NCBI RefSeq assembly: GCF_002093975.1 | Contig: NZ_KZ084325.1 | Location: 62,001-126,000, forward strand | Source: Thermoactinospora rubra | GTDB taxonomy: Bacteria; Actinomycetota; Actinomycetes; Streptosporangiales; Streptosporangiaceae | Length of the DNA stretch: 64,000 nucleotides | Reading direction: 5' to 3' | Shown: positions 36,400 to 46,887 of the stretch, piece by piece | Numbering within the stretch: the first letter of the stretch is position 1 | How the letters are laid out: the number at the start of each line of letters is the position of its first letter | Made by a program: the position numbers and the translations under genes | The notes under the pieces: generated by a model | Databases searched by the model: none | Told to the model about the DNA's origin: nothing | The model's input: the letters and a program-made list of their open reading frames with translations, nothing else

Positions 36400-36688
36400 G
36401 TCGGCGGACTGACCTGCGTATTCGAGCCCCCTTACCACAACCGGCGCATCCAGCCCCTTTCGCCCCGGCATCGGCCCGTCAACGCCACGCGCGAACCCCC
36501 ATTTAGCCCCTGACCAGCAAACTTTTTGCTCACATCAGCGCTACACCACCATCACTAATTGGTGACGAACGGTTCGGAAACGGGCGCGGCCGGAATAGGC
36601 TCCCGCCACAGCATCCCAGTCGTGCCTGCGATGCCTGCGTGTCGAGACGGAGGGCCCACTCCCTCCTATGACCTACAAGGGAGCACCA

Positions 36689-37987
36689 TTGCGCAGAGCC
36701 GTGATCGCGTTCACGGCCTTCCTGGGTGGCCTCATCTTCCTCCTCGCCAGTCCGGCCGGCGCCGCGGCCGACGGCGAAGGACTCAGAGGCACACTCCGAC
36801 TCCAAGGCCAGCCAGTGAACGGCGTGAAGATCGTCGTGACCACCGAGGACGGACAACCCGTCAAAGAGGTCACCACAGATGCCAAGGGCCAATGGGAGGT
36901 TCCCGTCCCCAAGGCCGGAAAATACAAGGTCACGCTGGACGTCAAGACGCTTCCCCCCAACGCCCAGATCCGCGGCGGCAACCCCGTCCGCACCCCGACG
37001 GTCTACGAAGGCAACGTGTCGACCGTGCTGTTCGCGCTCGAACCCAAGGCGGCAGCCGGCCAGCAGCCCGCCGACTCCTCCGACGGCGGGCAGTTCTGGC
37101 GCAGAGCGGCCCAGCTCACCTTCGAGGGCTTCAACCTGGGCCTCATCATCGCGCTCGCGGCCCTCGGCCTGTCGCTGATCTACGGCACCACCGGCCTGAC
37201 CAACTTCGCCCACGGCGAGCTGGTCACCCTCGGCGCCGTCGTGGCCTGGTTCTTCAACACCGGCATCTTCGGCCTGGCCGGCATGCCGCTCATCCCGGCC
37301 GCCATCCTGGCGGTCATCGTCTGCGGCGCGTTCGGCTACCTCCAGGACCGGCTGTTCTGGGGCAAGCTGCGCAAGCGGGGCACCGGCGTCATCGCCATGA
37401 TGATCATCTCGATCGGTGTCGCCATCCTGCTGCGCAACCTCATCCAGTTCTTCTTCGGCCCGCAGACCGAGTCCTTCACCGAGTACAACGCCCAGGCGGG
37501 CATCACCGTCGGCCCGATCACCGCCGCCCCGAAGAACTTCTGGGCCATGGGCATCGAGCTGGCCGTCCTGATCATCGTCGGCCTCGCGCTGCTGAAGACC
37601 CGCACCGGCAAGGCCGCCCGCGCCGTGGCCGACAACCCGGCGCTGGCCGCCTCCTCCGGCATCAACGTCGACCGGGTCATCCGCATCATCTGGACCGTCG
37701 GCGGCGCCATCGCCGCGCTCGCCGGCGTCATGCTCGGCCTGTCGCAGTTCCTGAAGTTCACCATGGGCCAGGACATCCTGCTGCTGGTCTTCGCCGGCGT
37801 CACGCTCGGCGGCCTGGGCACCGCCTTCGGCGCCCTGGTCGGCTCCCTGGTGGTGGGCGTGTTCATCCAGGTGTCCACGCTGTGGGTGCCGCCGGAGCTG
37901 AAGTCGGTCGGCGCGCTGGCCGTCCTCATCATCGTGCTTCTCTTCCGGCCGCAGGGCATCCTCGGCCGCCGCGAGCGGATCGGCTGA
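36689..37987 (+). CDS. livH: Branched-chain amino-acid ABC permease LivH with fused extracytoplasmic domain
   Basis: Protein of 432 residues. The LivH part (from about residue 130) carries LGLSLIYGTTGLTNFAHGEL and the later FAGVTLGGLGTAFGALVGSL, typical of the inner-membrane pore of the Liv/HAAT uptake system. Ahead of it is a signal-like helix (AVIAFTAFLGGLIFLLAS, ending GAAADG) and a beta-sandwich domain of about 90 residues with carboxypeptidase-regulatory-like sequence (LRGTLRLQGQPVNGVKIVV). That domain should face outside. The TTG at 36689 has AGGGAG 6 bases upstream and fits the signal peptide. ATG at 36668 is the alternative and has no ribosome-binding site. Confidence 0.88.
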   Translation: MRRAVIAFTAFLGGLIFLLASPAGAAADGEGLRGTLRLQGQPVNGVKIVVTTEDGQPVKEVTTDAKGQWEVPVPKAGKYKVTLDVKTLPPNAQIRGGNPVRTPTVYEGNVSTVLFALEPKAAAGQQPADSSDGGQFWRRAAQLTFEGFNLGLIIALAALGLSLIYGTTGLTNFAHGELVTLGAVVAWFFNTGIFGLAGMPLIPAAILAVIVCGAFGYLQDRLFWGKLRKRGTGVIAMMIISIGVAILLRNLIQFFFGPQTESFTEYNAQAGITVGPITAAPKNFWAMGIELAVLIIVGLALLKTRTGKAARAVADNPALAASSGINVDRVIRIIWTVGGAIAALAGVMLGLSQFLKFTMGQDILLLVFAGVTLGGLGTAFGALVGSLVVGVFIQVSTLWVPPELKSVGALAVLIIVLLFRPQGILGRRERIG

Positions 37988-37999
37988 CGGGGGTAACTC

Positions 38000-38975
38000 A
38001 TGGACTGGCTGACCATTCTCACCACCACCGTCCACGCCGCCATCGGCTGGGAAGCCGTCGTGTACGGCCTGGCCGCCATCGGCGTCAACATCCACTTCGG
38101 CTACACGGGCCTGCTCAACTTCGGCCAGGCGGCCTTCATGGCCGTCGCCGGCTACGGCCTGGCCGTCATGATCACCGTGTTCAACGCGCCGTTCTGGGTC
38201 GGCATCGCCGTCGGCCTGGCGGGAGCCGTACTGCTCGCGCTCGTCCTCGGCGCCCCCACGCTGCGGCTGCGCGCCGACTACCTGGCCATCGTGACCATCG
38301 CCGCCGCCGAGATCATCCGGCTCATCTTCCGCTCGGTGTACTTCAAGGACATCTTCGGCGGCTCCGACGGCCGGCGCGGCTTCAACGCCGACTTCTACGC
38401 CATGAACCCCTACCCGCCGGGGCACTACGGCATCGGCCCGTTCGGCTTCAACGAGCGCACCATGTGGCTGCTGACCGTCGGCTGGAGCGTCGTCCTGCTC
38501 AGCTGCCTGGTGGTCTACCTGCTCATGAAGAGCCCCTGGGGCCGCGTGCTCAAGGCGATCCGCGAGGACGAGGACGCCGTGCGCAGCCTCGGCAAGAACG
38601 TCTTCGCCTACAAGATGCAGTCCCTGGTCCTGGGCGGCGTCATCGGCTGCTTCGGCGGCTTCTTCTACGGCCTGTACAACGGCTCGGTCCAGCCCGACGT
38701 CTTCGGCACCGAGATGACCTTCTTCGCCTACACCATCGTCATCCTCGGCGGCGCCGCCCGCGTGTTCGGCCCCGTCGTCGGCGCGATGATCTTCTGGGTG
38801 CTGTTCGTCTTCATCGGCAACCTGCTGGCCGAACTCGTCGCCAACGGGTACATCCCCTTCATGACCAGCATCCAGGTGGGCCCCATCCGCTACGCCCTGG
38901 TTGGTCTAGGCTTCATCCTGTTGCTGGTCTACCGGCCGCAGGGCATCTTCGGTGACAAGAGGGAGATCGCCATCG

Positions 38976-38986
<11 letters not shown>
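38000..38986 (+). CDS. livM: Branched-chain amino-acid ABC permease LivM
   Basis: Protein of 328 residues with about nine helices. YGLAAIGVNIHFGYTGLLNF and FAYKMQSLVLGGVIGCFGGF are LivM signatures, and the cytoplasmic AIREDEDAVRSLGKN loop is the conserved EAA-like coupling region. It follows livH after 12 bp with GGGGG upstream, and together they form the two-subunit pore. The 3' end overlaps the next ATG by 11 bp, showing tight operon packing. Confidence 0.95.
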
Positions 38987-40699
<1,713 letters not shown>

Positions 40700-40711
40700 C
40701 ATATTTTCGGC

Positions 40712-40746
40712 AAAGGGGGTGTACGGCCAGGCCGTACACCCCCTTT
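40712..40746 (+). terminator. liv operon terminator
   Basis: AAAGGGGGTGTACGGC and GCCGTACACCCCCTTT form a perfect 16-bp stem with a 3-base loop (CAG), 13 bases after the livF stop and ending in TTT. Confidence 0.9.
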
Positions 40747-40757
40747 CATTGGCATCT

Positions 40758-41162
40758 GTGAGAACTCTTGCGGCCTTAGCACTCGCCGTCCCCCTCGCCC
40801 TGACGGGCTGCCAGGCAGACCAGCCCAAGGACCAGCCCAAATACAGCACCGGCGGCAACACCTCCGACTCCCCCTGCGCGCGCGTCGCATCCGCCATCGG
40901 CTACGCCGAACTCATGCTGGTCCCACCCGGCCAGGAAGAACGCCAGAACTTCGAAGACGCCGTCATCAGCCGCATCGCCGAGGTCAACGGCATCACCGCC
41001 GAGTTCGCCGACCGCCTGCCCGCCCAGGCTCGCGAACCCGCCACCCAGGTCAGGCAGGCCGCGTCCGCCCTGTCCAAAGGCGACGTGCCGCACGACCGGC
41101 AGGTCCGGCTGCTCAAGCAGTACCGCGCCGCCACCGGCCGACTGCAACAGGCCTGCACCTGA
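40758..41162 (+). CDS. Small lipoprotein of unknown function
   Basis: Protein of 134 residues. A GTG start opens a signal peptide (VRTLAALALAVPLA) ending in the lipobox LTGC, so Cys18 should be lipidated and the protein attached to the outer face of the membrane. The mature part is helical with two further cysteines (SPCARV and the terminal QQACT) that could form a disulphide. No ribosome-binding site precedes the GTG. The family is not recognised. It lies between the liv operon and a solute-binding protein gene. Confidence 0.7.
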   Translation: MRTLAALALAVPLALTGCQADQPKDQPKYSTGGNTSDSPCARVASAIGYAELMLVPPGQEERQNFEDAVISRIAEVNGITAEFADRLPAQAREPATQVRQAASALSKGDVPHDRQVRLLKQYRAATGRLQQACT

Positions 41163-41192
41163 CCAACCCCCGCGAACCCCGCGAACACGGCG

Positions 41193-41224
41193 AAGGGCCC
41201 GGTCCACGAACGGACCGGGCCCTT
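41193..41224. terminator. Bidirectional terminator
   Basis: AAGGGCCCGGTCC and GGACCGGGCCCTT form a 13-bp perfect stem with a 6-base loop between the convergent small-lipoprotein gene and the binding-protein gene. Confidence 0.88.
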
Positions 41225-41249
41225 ACCGTATCGTCAGGCCGGGGAAACC

Positions 41250-42551
41250 TCAGCCGGCGATGTTGCCGGTGCGGTACTCCAGCGCCTTGGGACCGTAGGT
41301 GTTGTTCTCGTTGTACTCGTAGATGCCGATCGTCGCCACCGACGGGTCACCCACCTCGTTGAACTCCACCGGGCCGCTGACACCCTCGTAGTTGATGTCC
41401 TTGCCGGCCTTCAGCAGCTCCACGCAGCTCTTGAAGTCCGTGCACTTCTCGCCGTCCTTGCTGACCTCGATCAGCTTGGCCGCGATGTCGGTGCCCGCGT
41501 CGGACTTGGCGGCCTCGGCGGCCAGCGCCACCAGGTTGGCGGCGTCGTAGGACTCAGGCGCGTAGCTGAAGTCCTTCAGATCCGGGTTGATCTCCAGCAG
41601 CTTCTTCTGGAACGCCTCCGGCGAGGCCGCACCCGGCAGCGTGCCCTTGACGCCCTTCAGCGTGCCCTTGGGCATCTTGGCGTAGTTGGTGTTCGACAGG
41701 TTGCCGTCGACGTGGTACCACTTCACCTTGTCGGCGGTCAGACCCTGCTTGACCAGCTCCTGGATGACCTTCGCGGTCTCCTCGAACCCGATCTGCACCA
41801 CGGCCTGCGGGTTGGCGGCCTTCACCTTGGCCACATCCGCCGAGAAGTCCGCGGCCTTCGGGTCGTAGTCCACCCGCGCGACCACCTGGCCGCCGCCGGC
41901 CTCGACGGTCTTCTGGACCTGGTCGGCCAGGCCCGTGCCGTAGGAGTCCTGCATGGCCATGATGGCCACCTGCTCGTTGCCGTCGGCCAGAACCAGGTCA
42001 CCCAGCACCCGGCCCTGCAGCACGTCCGGCGGAGAGGTGCGGAAGTACAGCCCGTTGTCCTTGATCGTGCTGAACTTGTCGGAGGTGTTGGCCGGCGAGA
42101 AGTGCACCACACCGGCGCCCGTGATCTTGTCCAGCACCGACTCCGACACCGACGAGGACGCCGCGCCGACGATCACGTCGGCCTTCTGCGCCAGCAGCTT
42201 GTCCACCGACTGCGAGGCGATGTTCGTCGTCGTGTCACCCGAGTCGGTGTGGATCTTCCCCACCGGCTTGCCGAGCACGCCGCCCGCCTCGTTGATCTCC
42301 TTGACCGCGAGGTCCACACCGGCGAACTCAGGCGGGCCAAGGAAGGCGAGCGAGCCCGTCTGCGGAAGCAGAGTGCCAATGGTCAGCGTCCCGTCGCCCT
42401 TCGCGGCGGGAGCCGCCGACGTGGCGGGCGCGGCGGTGTTGGTGGCCGCAGGCGGATTGGCGGTGTCGCCGCCACCACCACACGCCGTGAGAGCGAGGCT
42501 CGTCGCAGCCGCGACGGCCAACGCGCGCCCGAGAGGGGCAATGCGGATCAT
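41250..42551 (-). CDS. livK: Branched-chain amino-acid ABC transporter substrate-binding lipoprotein
   Basis: Lipoprotein of 433 residues. The signal peptide ends in LTACGGGG, so the Cys is lipidated. The rest is a type 1 periplasmic-binding fold (Peripla_BP_6 / LivJ-type): TLTIGTLLPQTGSLAFLGPP opens it, and INEAGGVLGKPV, IVGAASSSVSESVLDKI and FSYAPESYDAANLVALAA follow. It is the likely ligand receptor for LivHMGF, which lacks one. GGAG precedes ATG 42551. It is 60-70 percent identical by eye to the protein at 43592-44950, so the two are duplicates. Confidence 0.93.
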   Translation of the reverse strand: MIRIAPLGRALAVAAATSLALTACGGGGDTANPPAATNTAAPATSAAPAAKGDGTLTIGTLLPQTGSLAFLGPPEFAGVDLAVKEINEAGGVLGKPVGKIHTDSGDTTTNIASQSVDKLLAQKADVIVGAASSSVSESVLDKITGAGVVHFSPANTSDKFSTIKDNGLYFRTSPPDVLQGRVLGDLVLADGNEQVAIMAMQDSYGTGLADQVQKTVEAGGGQVVARVDYDPKAADFSADVAKVKAANPQAVVQIGFEETAKVIQELVKQGLTADKVKWYHVDGNLSNTNYAKMPKGTLKGVKGTLPGAASPEAFQKKLLEINPDLKDFSYAPESYDAANLVALAAEAAKSDAGTDIAAKLIEVSKDGEKCTDFKSCVELLKAGKDINYEGVSGPVEFNEVGDPSVATIGIYEYNENNTYGPKALEYRTGNIAG

Positions 42552-42739
42552 GAAGTGTCTCCATCCATCCAGGCCCGGGATTCGGTCAGCACCGCCGACG
42601 CGTCCCGATCGAATGACGGAAACGTACAAAACTCCTGGTGAGCCGAACCAGATGCTTGAAAGAACTGTCGGCACTTGGATGCCGAGTCGTAATCACTCCT
42701 CAACTTACCCGCCGACCCCCGGCCCCTAATGTGCCTAAC

Positions 42740-43600
42740 GTGAAGCGGGTTCTCCACCTCCTCCTGCCACCGGCCATCGCACTCGCGCTGACCTCCTGCT
42801 CCCGCGAGAACTCCCCCGCCGAGCCCGCCGCGCCACCCCCACCAGGCGTGTCGGTCTCCCTCGCCCAATGGCGCTCCGACGAACCCGCCCACCGCCTCCA
42901 GGTCGCCGTCCGCAATACCGGCGACACCCCCGTCTACTTTTCCGACCTCCAGCTCGTCACCGAATCATTCACCACCCTCCCGCCACAAAAGACCGAAGCC
43001 GTCATTCCCCGCACCAACCGCACCGACCTGCCCATCCCATACGGCCAAGCCAACTGCGACCCGGCCGGCGTGCCACCCCTCAAACCCGCCACCGTCGTCG
43101 CCCACCTGCGCGTCGGCGACGAACCCCTGCGCCAGGTCGCCTTCCCCCTCCCCCACCCCGACCCGCTGCTGACCCGCCTGCTGCGCGACGAATGCTCCGC
43201 CTTCCTCATCAAGCAGGCCGCCGACATCGCCTTCGCCCCCCAATGGCGCGAACAAGGCAAACAACTGCACGGCACGCTCACCGTCACCCGCCGCTCCGGC
43301 ACCACCCCACTCACCCTGCAGTCCATCGACGGCACCACCCACTACATCATCAACCCCGCCTCCGGACGGCGCCGCCCCATGGCCACCCTCGACGGCACCG
43401 CCAAATCACTGGAGATCCCCGTCGTCGTCACCCCCGGCCGCTGCGACCCCCACGCCTTCGCCGAAGCCAAGAAAGCCCACCTGTTCCCGGTCCGCGCCTC
43501 ACTCGGCCAAGACCAGGAACGGGTCGTCATCGTCTCGCCCGACCAGCAGGCCCAGCGGCTCATGGTCGACTACGCCCGCCGCACCTGCGGCCTAGCCTGA
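42740..43600 (+). CDS. Lipoprotein with DUF4232-like beta domain, function unknown
   Basis: Protein of 286 residues. The GTG start is followed by the signal peptide VLHLLLPPAIALALTSC, with lipobox LTSC. The mature part is beta-rich, with PPGVSVSLAQWRSDEPAHRL opening an Ig-like fold, and has four further cysteines. It is not a binding protein of the Liv type; no family is assigned with confidence. TAATGT at 42728-42733 with seven bases before the GTG suggests a leaderless message. The end overlaps the convergent livK-like gene by 9 bp. Confidence 0.65.
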   Translation: MKRVLHLLLPPAIALALTSCSRENSPAEPAAPPPPGVSVSLAQWRSDEPAHRLQVAVRNTGDTPVYFSDLQLVTESFTTLPPQKTEAVIPRTNRTDLPIPYGQANCDPAGVPPLKPATVVAHLRVGDEPLRQVAFPLPHPDPLLTRLLRDECSAFLIKQAADIAFAPQWREQGKQLHGTLTVTRRSGTTPLTLQSIDGTTHYIINPASGRRRPMATLDGTAKSLEIPVVVTPGRCDPHAFAEAKKAHLFPVRASLGQDQERVVIVSPDQQAQRLMVDYARRTCGLA

Positions 43601-44950
43601 GATCGTGCCCCTGCGATACTCGATCGCCCGGCTGCCGTAGGTGTTGTCCTCGCCGTACTGGTAGATCCCGATCGTCGCCACCGTCGGATCGCCCACCTCG
43701 TCGAAGTCGACCTGCCCGCTGACACCCTCGTAGTCGACGTCCTTGCCCGCCCTCAGCAGCTCCACGCAGCTCTTGAAGTCCGTGCACTTCTCGCCACCCT
43801 TGCTCACCTCAACCAGCTTGGCCGCGATATCGGGACCCGCATCGGACTCGGCGGCCTCGGCGGCCAGCGCGATCAGGTTCACCGCGTCATAGGACTCAGG
43901 CGCGTAGTTGAAGTCCTTCAACCCCGCGTTCACCTTCAGCAGCTTCCCGCGGAAGGCCTCCGGCGAGGCCGCCCCCGGCAACGTGCCCTTGACGCCCTTC
44001 AGCGTGCCCTTCGGCATCCTCACGTAGTTCGTGTTGGACAGATTCCCATCCACCATGTACCACTTGTGCCGGTCGCTGGTCAGCCCCTGCTTGACCAGCT
44101 CCTGGATCACCTTCGCCGTCTCCTCGAACCCGATCAGCACGATCGCCTGCGGGCCGGCCGCCTTCACCTCGGCCACATCCGCCGAGAAGTCCGCCGCCTT
44201 CGGGTCGTAGTCCACCCGCACGACCACCTCGCCGCCGCCGGCCTGCACCGTCTTACCCACGTTGTCGGCCAGGCCCGTGCCGTACGAATCCTGCATCGCC
44301 ATGATCGCCACGGTCTCGTTGCCGTCCGACAACACCACATCACCCAGCACCCGCCCCTGCAACCGATCCGGCGGCGACGTACGGAAATACAACCCGTTGT
44401 CCTTGATCGTGCTGAACTTGTCGGAGGTGTTGGCCGGCGAGAAATGCAACACCCCCGCCCCCGTGATCTTGTCCAGCACCGACTCCGACACCGACGAGGA
44501 CGCCGCACCGACGACCACATCGGCCCTCTGCGCCAGCAACTTGTCCACCGCCTGCGAGGCGATGTTCGTCGTCGTGTCACCGGAATCCGTGTGGATCTTC
44601 CCCACCGGCTTGCCCAGCACGCCCCCCGCCGCGTTGATCTCCCCGACCGCCAGATCGACGGCCGCGAACATCGGCGGCCCCAAAAACGCCAGACTCCCCG
44701 ACTGCGGCAGCAACGAGCCGATCGTCAGCGTGCCGTCCCCCTTCACGGCGACCGCCGCCGACGAGGCCGGCCCGGACGGACCCTGCGTGGCCGCACCCCG
44801 GCCACCGGCACCCTCCCCAGCGCCGCCCCCACCGCCGCCCCCACCGCCGCCCCCACCGCCGCACGCCACCGCGGCAAGACCCGCGGCCACCGCCACCGCC
44901 AGCAGACGAGTCGATCGGGTCGTTCGAGTCGATCGGGTCAATCGGGTCAT
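43592..44950 (-). CDS. Branched-chain amino-acid ABC substrate-binding lipoprotein, second copy
   Basis: Lipoprotein of 452 residues, paralogue of the 41250-42551 protein: the same ordered motifs (TLTIGSLLPQSGSLAFLGPP, TKIT-like core and DFNYAPESYDAVNLIALAA). Its lipobox AAVACG is followed by a run of 13 glycines encoded by a near-perfect GCC/CCC repeat at about 44818-44862, absent from the other copy. It probably binds a related amino acid. GGAGG lies nine bases before ATG 44950. The orientation matches the other copy, and the DNA is closely similar over long stretches, so the duplication is recent. Confidence 0.92.
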   Translation of the reverse strand: MTRLTRSTRTTRSTRLLAVAVAAGLAAVACGGGGGGGGGGGGGAGEGAGGRGAATQGPSGPASSAAVAVKGDGTLTIGSLLPQSGSLAFLGPPMFAAVDLAVGEINAAGGVLGKPVGKIHTDSGDTTTNIASQAVDKLLAQRADVVVGAASSSVSESVLDKITGAGVLHFSPANTSDKFSTIKDNGLYFRTSPPDRLQGRVLGDVVLSDGNETVAIMAMQDSYGTGLADNVGKTVQAGGGEVVVRVDYDPKAADFSADVAEVKAAGPQAIVLIGFEETAKVIQELVKQGLTSDRHKWYMVDGNLSNTNYVRMPKGTLKGVKGTLPGAASPEAFRGKLLKVNAGLKDFNYAPESYDAVNLIALAAEAAESDAGPDIAAKLVEVSKGGEKCTDFKSCVELLRAGKDVDYEGVSGQVDFDEVGDPTVATIGIYQYGEDNTYGSRAIEYRRGTISG

Positions 44951-45168
44951 AAGGTGTCGCCTCCATCCCTCGAGACATCCACCCGCCAGCATGACCCGCA
45001 CCCACCGACAACCAAGATCATGCGAAAATCGGATACGCACTCGTGACGCCGCCCACACCACCCCCAGGCCGCCCCACCAGCGCCATCACAACTTCAGCTC
45101 CGATACGGCCCAGCCGCCCCCAACACCCCGCCCCAACCCCCGTTACACCCCAGAGCCCGATCCGTAAC

Positions 45169-45756
45169 CTAACCGTGCTGCCGCTGCGCGTCATCGATCA
45201 CCAACTGCGCCACCTCACGCATGCTCAACCGCCGATCCATCGACGCCTTCTGAATCCACCGAAACGCCTGCGGCTCCGACCACCCATGCCTGGACATCAA
45301 CAAACCCTTGGCCCGCTCCACCAGCTTCCTCGTCTCCAACTGCCCAGAAAGACTCGACACCTCCCTGGCCAGCGCCACCATCTCCTCATGCCGGCTCACC
45401 GCCATCTCGATCGCCGGCACCAGATCCGCCTTCGTGAACGGCTTCACCAAATACGCCATCGCCCCCGCATCCCGCGCCCGCTCCACAAGATCACGCTGAG
45501 AGAACGCGGTCAGAATCAGACACGGCGCGACCCGATCCGCCACGATGCGCTCCGCCGCCGAGATACCATCCAAAATCGGCATCTTCACATCCAAGATGAC
45601 CAGATCAGGCCGCAGCTCAGTGGCAAGCTTGACAGCGGTCTCGCCATCGGCCGCCTCACCGACCACGACGTAACCGTCCTCCTGAAGCATCTCCTTGAGA
45701 TCGAGACGAATCAGCGCCTCGTCTTCCGCGATCACCACTCGCCGCTGCGTACTCAC
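45169..45756 (-). CDS. pdtaR: ANTAR-domain response regulator, PdtaR-like
   Basis: Protein of 195 residues. The N-terminal receiver domain has the acidic pair in VIAEDEALIRLDL, phospho-acceptor Asp56 in LVILDVKMP and Lys in YLVKPF. The C-terminal ANTAR domain (residues about 135-190; ERAKGLLMSRHGWSEPQAFRW, IQKASMDRR) binds dual-hairpin RNA motifs to prevent termination. This is the layout of PdtaR of mycobacteria, whose partner kinase PdtaS is encoded elsewhere. It lies in its usual place between polA and pyk. The ethanolamine-type regulator EutV has the same layout and is the alternative. Confidence 0.93.
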   Translation of the reverse strand: MSTQRRVVIAEDEALIRLDLKEMLQEDGYVVVGEAADGETAVKLATELRPDLVILDVKMPILDGISAAERIVADRVAPCLILTAFSQRDLVERARDAGAMAYLVKPFTKADLVPAIEMAVSRHEEMVALAREVSSLSGQLETRKLVERAKGLLMSRHGWSEPQAFRWIQKASMDRRLSMREVAQLVIDDAQRQHG

Positions 45757-45854
45757 GAGCAGAAGGGTACCGAGGTCCGCTACATTAGAGCGAGGCCGGA
45801 GCCCCCAAGCCGATCCTGCGTAGCACGGGCACGGCTAAGATTTATCGGACAAAA

Positions 45855-45928
45855 GCCCCGATAGACCAACCGGCAGAGTCGATGCACTCAAAATGCATGT
45901 AGTGTGGGTTCGAATCCCACTCGGGGCA
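45855..45928 (+). tRNA. tRNA with CAA anticodon (tRNA-Leu by codon), short variable loop
   Basis: The cloverleaf is complete: acceptor GCCCCGA with TCGGGGC, D arm GAC/GTC, anticodon stem ATGCA/TGCAT around loop CTCAAAA (anticodon CAA at 45889-45891, reads UUG), a 5-base variable loop GTAGT, and T arm GTGGG-TTCGAAT-CCCAC. The discriminator is A; CCA is not encoded. Bacterial leucine tRNAs normally have a long variable arm, so this class-I shape is unusual. Confidence 0.85.
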
Positions 45929-45973
45929 CTTGAGCGGTCTCGTTTTGTCGGAGCCGCGTGCGACACTCTCCGC

Positions 45974-46744
45974 GTGTATGACTTCACGTATCGTCAGCAC
46001 GCCCTCCGCCTCCTCCGCTCCGGCTTGAGCATCACCGAGGTCAGCCGCCAGCTCGGCGTAAACCGCTCGACGGTCCGCGATTGGCGTGACCATGAGGACC
46101 GCGACTCCCCCATGACAGGAGTCTGCCCTCGGTGCTGTCTGTCGCCCTCGCTGCCGTCCCCGGGGCACACCTACACGTACCTGCTCGGGCTGTATCTCGG
46201 TGACGGCTGCATCAGCCGGGTCGGCGATCCTCGCAAGGACGTCTGGTCGCTCCGCATCGCGTGTGCCGACGCCTGGCCTGGGATCCGGGCGGAGTGCGTC
46301 GCCGCCATGCAAGCCATCAGGCCCACCAACAAGGTCCGCGTCCTGCAGCGACAGGGCTACAGCGAGGTCAACTCCTTCTCGAAACACTGGCCGCATCTGT
46401 TCCCCCAGCACGGGCCTCACAAGAAGCACGAGCGGAAGATCGTCCTGGAGCCTTGGCAGCGTAGCCTCGTCAAGGCGCATCCAGGAGCGCTCGTCCGAGG
46501 ACTGATGCACTCCGACGGCTACCGTGGCATGAACCGGATCCGTCATCGGGTCAACGGGGAGGACCGCTGGTACGAGTACCCCCGCTATCTCTTCAAGAAC
46601 GAGTCCGCCGACATCCTCCAGCTCTGCGGTGAGGCGCTCGACATGCTCGGCGTCGCCTGGCGCTACTCCCGCCACAACACCATCTCGATTGCCAAGCGTT
46701 CGGCCGTGGAGGCGCTTGACGCCCACGTCGGCCCGAAGTACTGA
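45974..46744 (+). CDS. HTH plus LAGLIDADG homing-endonuclease-like protein
   Basis: Protein of 256 residues. An N-terminal transposase-like HTH (residues 1-45: YRQHALRLLRSGLSITEVSR, LGVNRSTVRDW) is followed by a CPRC zinc-like pair and two LAGLIDADG motifs, YLLGLYLGDG and VRGLMHSDG, about 100 residues apart. Each carries the acidic catalytic residue. Such proteins are common in actinomycete genomes, and I recall them lying beside tRNA genes. This one starts 46 bases after the CAA tRNA. A GTG (VYDF) is the start; no ribosome-binding site is visible. Confidence 0.75.
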   Translation: MYDFTYRQHALRLLRSGLSITEVSRQLGVNRSTVRDWRDHEDRDSPMTGVCPRCCLSPSLPSPGHTYTYLLGLYLGDGCISRVGDPRKDVWSLRIACADAWPGIRAECVAAMQAIRPTNKVRVLQRQGYSEVNSFSKHWPHLFPQHGPHKKHERKIVLEPWQRSLVKAHPGALVRGLMHSDGYRGMNRIRHRVNGEDRWYEYPRYLFKNESADILQLCGEALDMLGVAWRYSRHNTISIAKRSAVEALDAHVGPKY

Positions 46745-46887
46745 CCGGTTACGCATGAGTGGGATGCGCGGCGGAGTGCTGGGGCTGGGCGGCGGTCCGA
46801 GACGGCGGGCCGAGACGGCGGGGCCGGGTGGCTGCTCCTGCAGCGCGGGAGGTCCACGCCGCAGGAGCCGCCGCAGGAGCCTGGTCG

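Larger units (their letters stand above)
36254..36688 (+). other. Long intergenic leader upstream of the liv operon
   Basis: This 435-bp gap holds no convincing gene. It contains a promoter (36279-36308), a structured element (36320-36399), a run of C-rich blocks, a small A/T-rich hairpin (36516-36530, AGCAAA-CTT-TTTGCT) and an imperfect palindrome TCACTAATTGGTGA (36552-36565) centred on AATT. The low GC around 36520-36565 contrasts with its surroundings and could hold a second promoter. Confidence 0.5.

Noticed and set aside
45043..45864. Plus-strand 273-codon ORF opposite the ANTAR regulator
   Set aside because: It is antisense to a well-conserved response regulator and has arginine/proline-rich composition.
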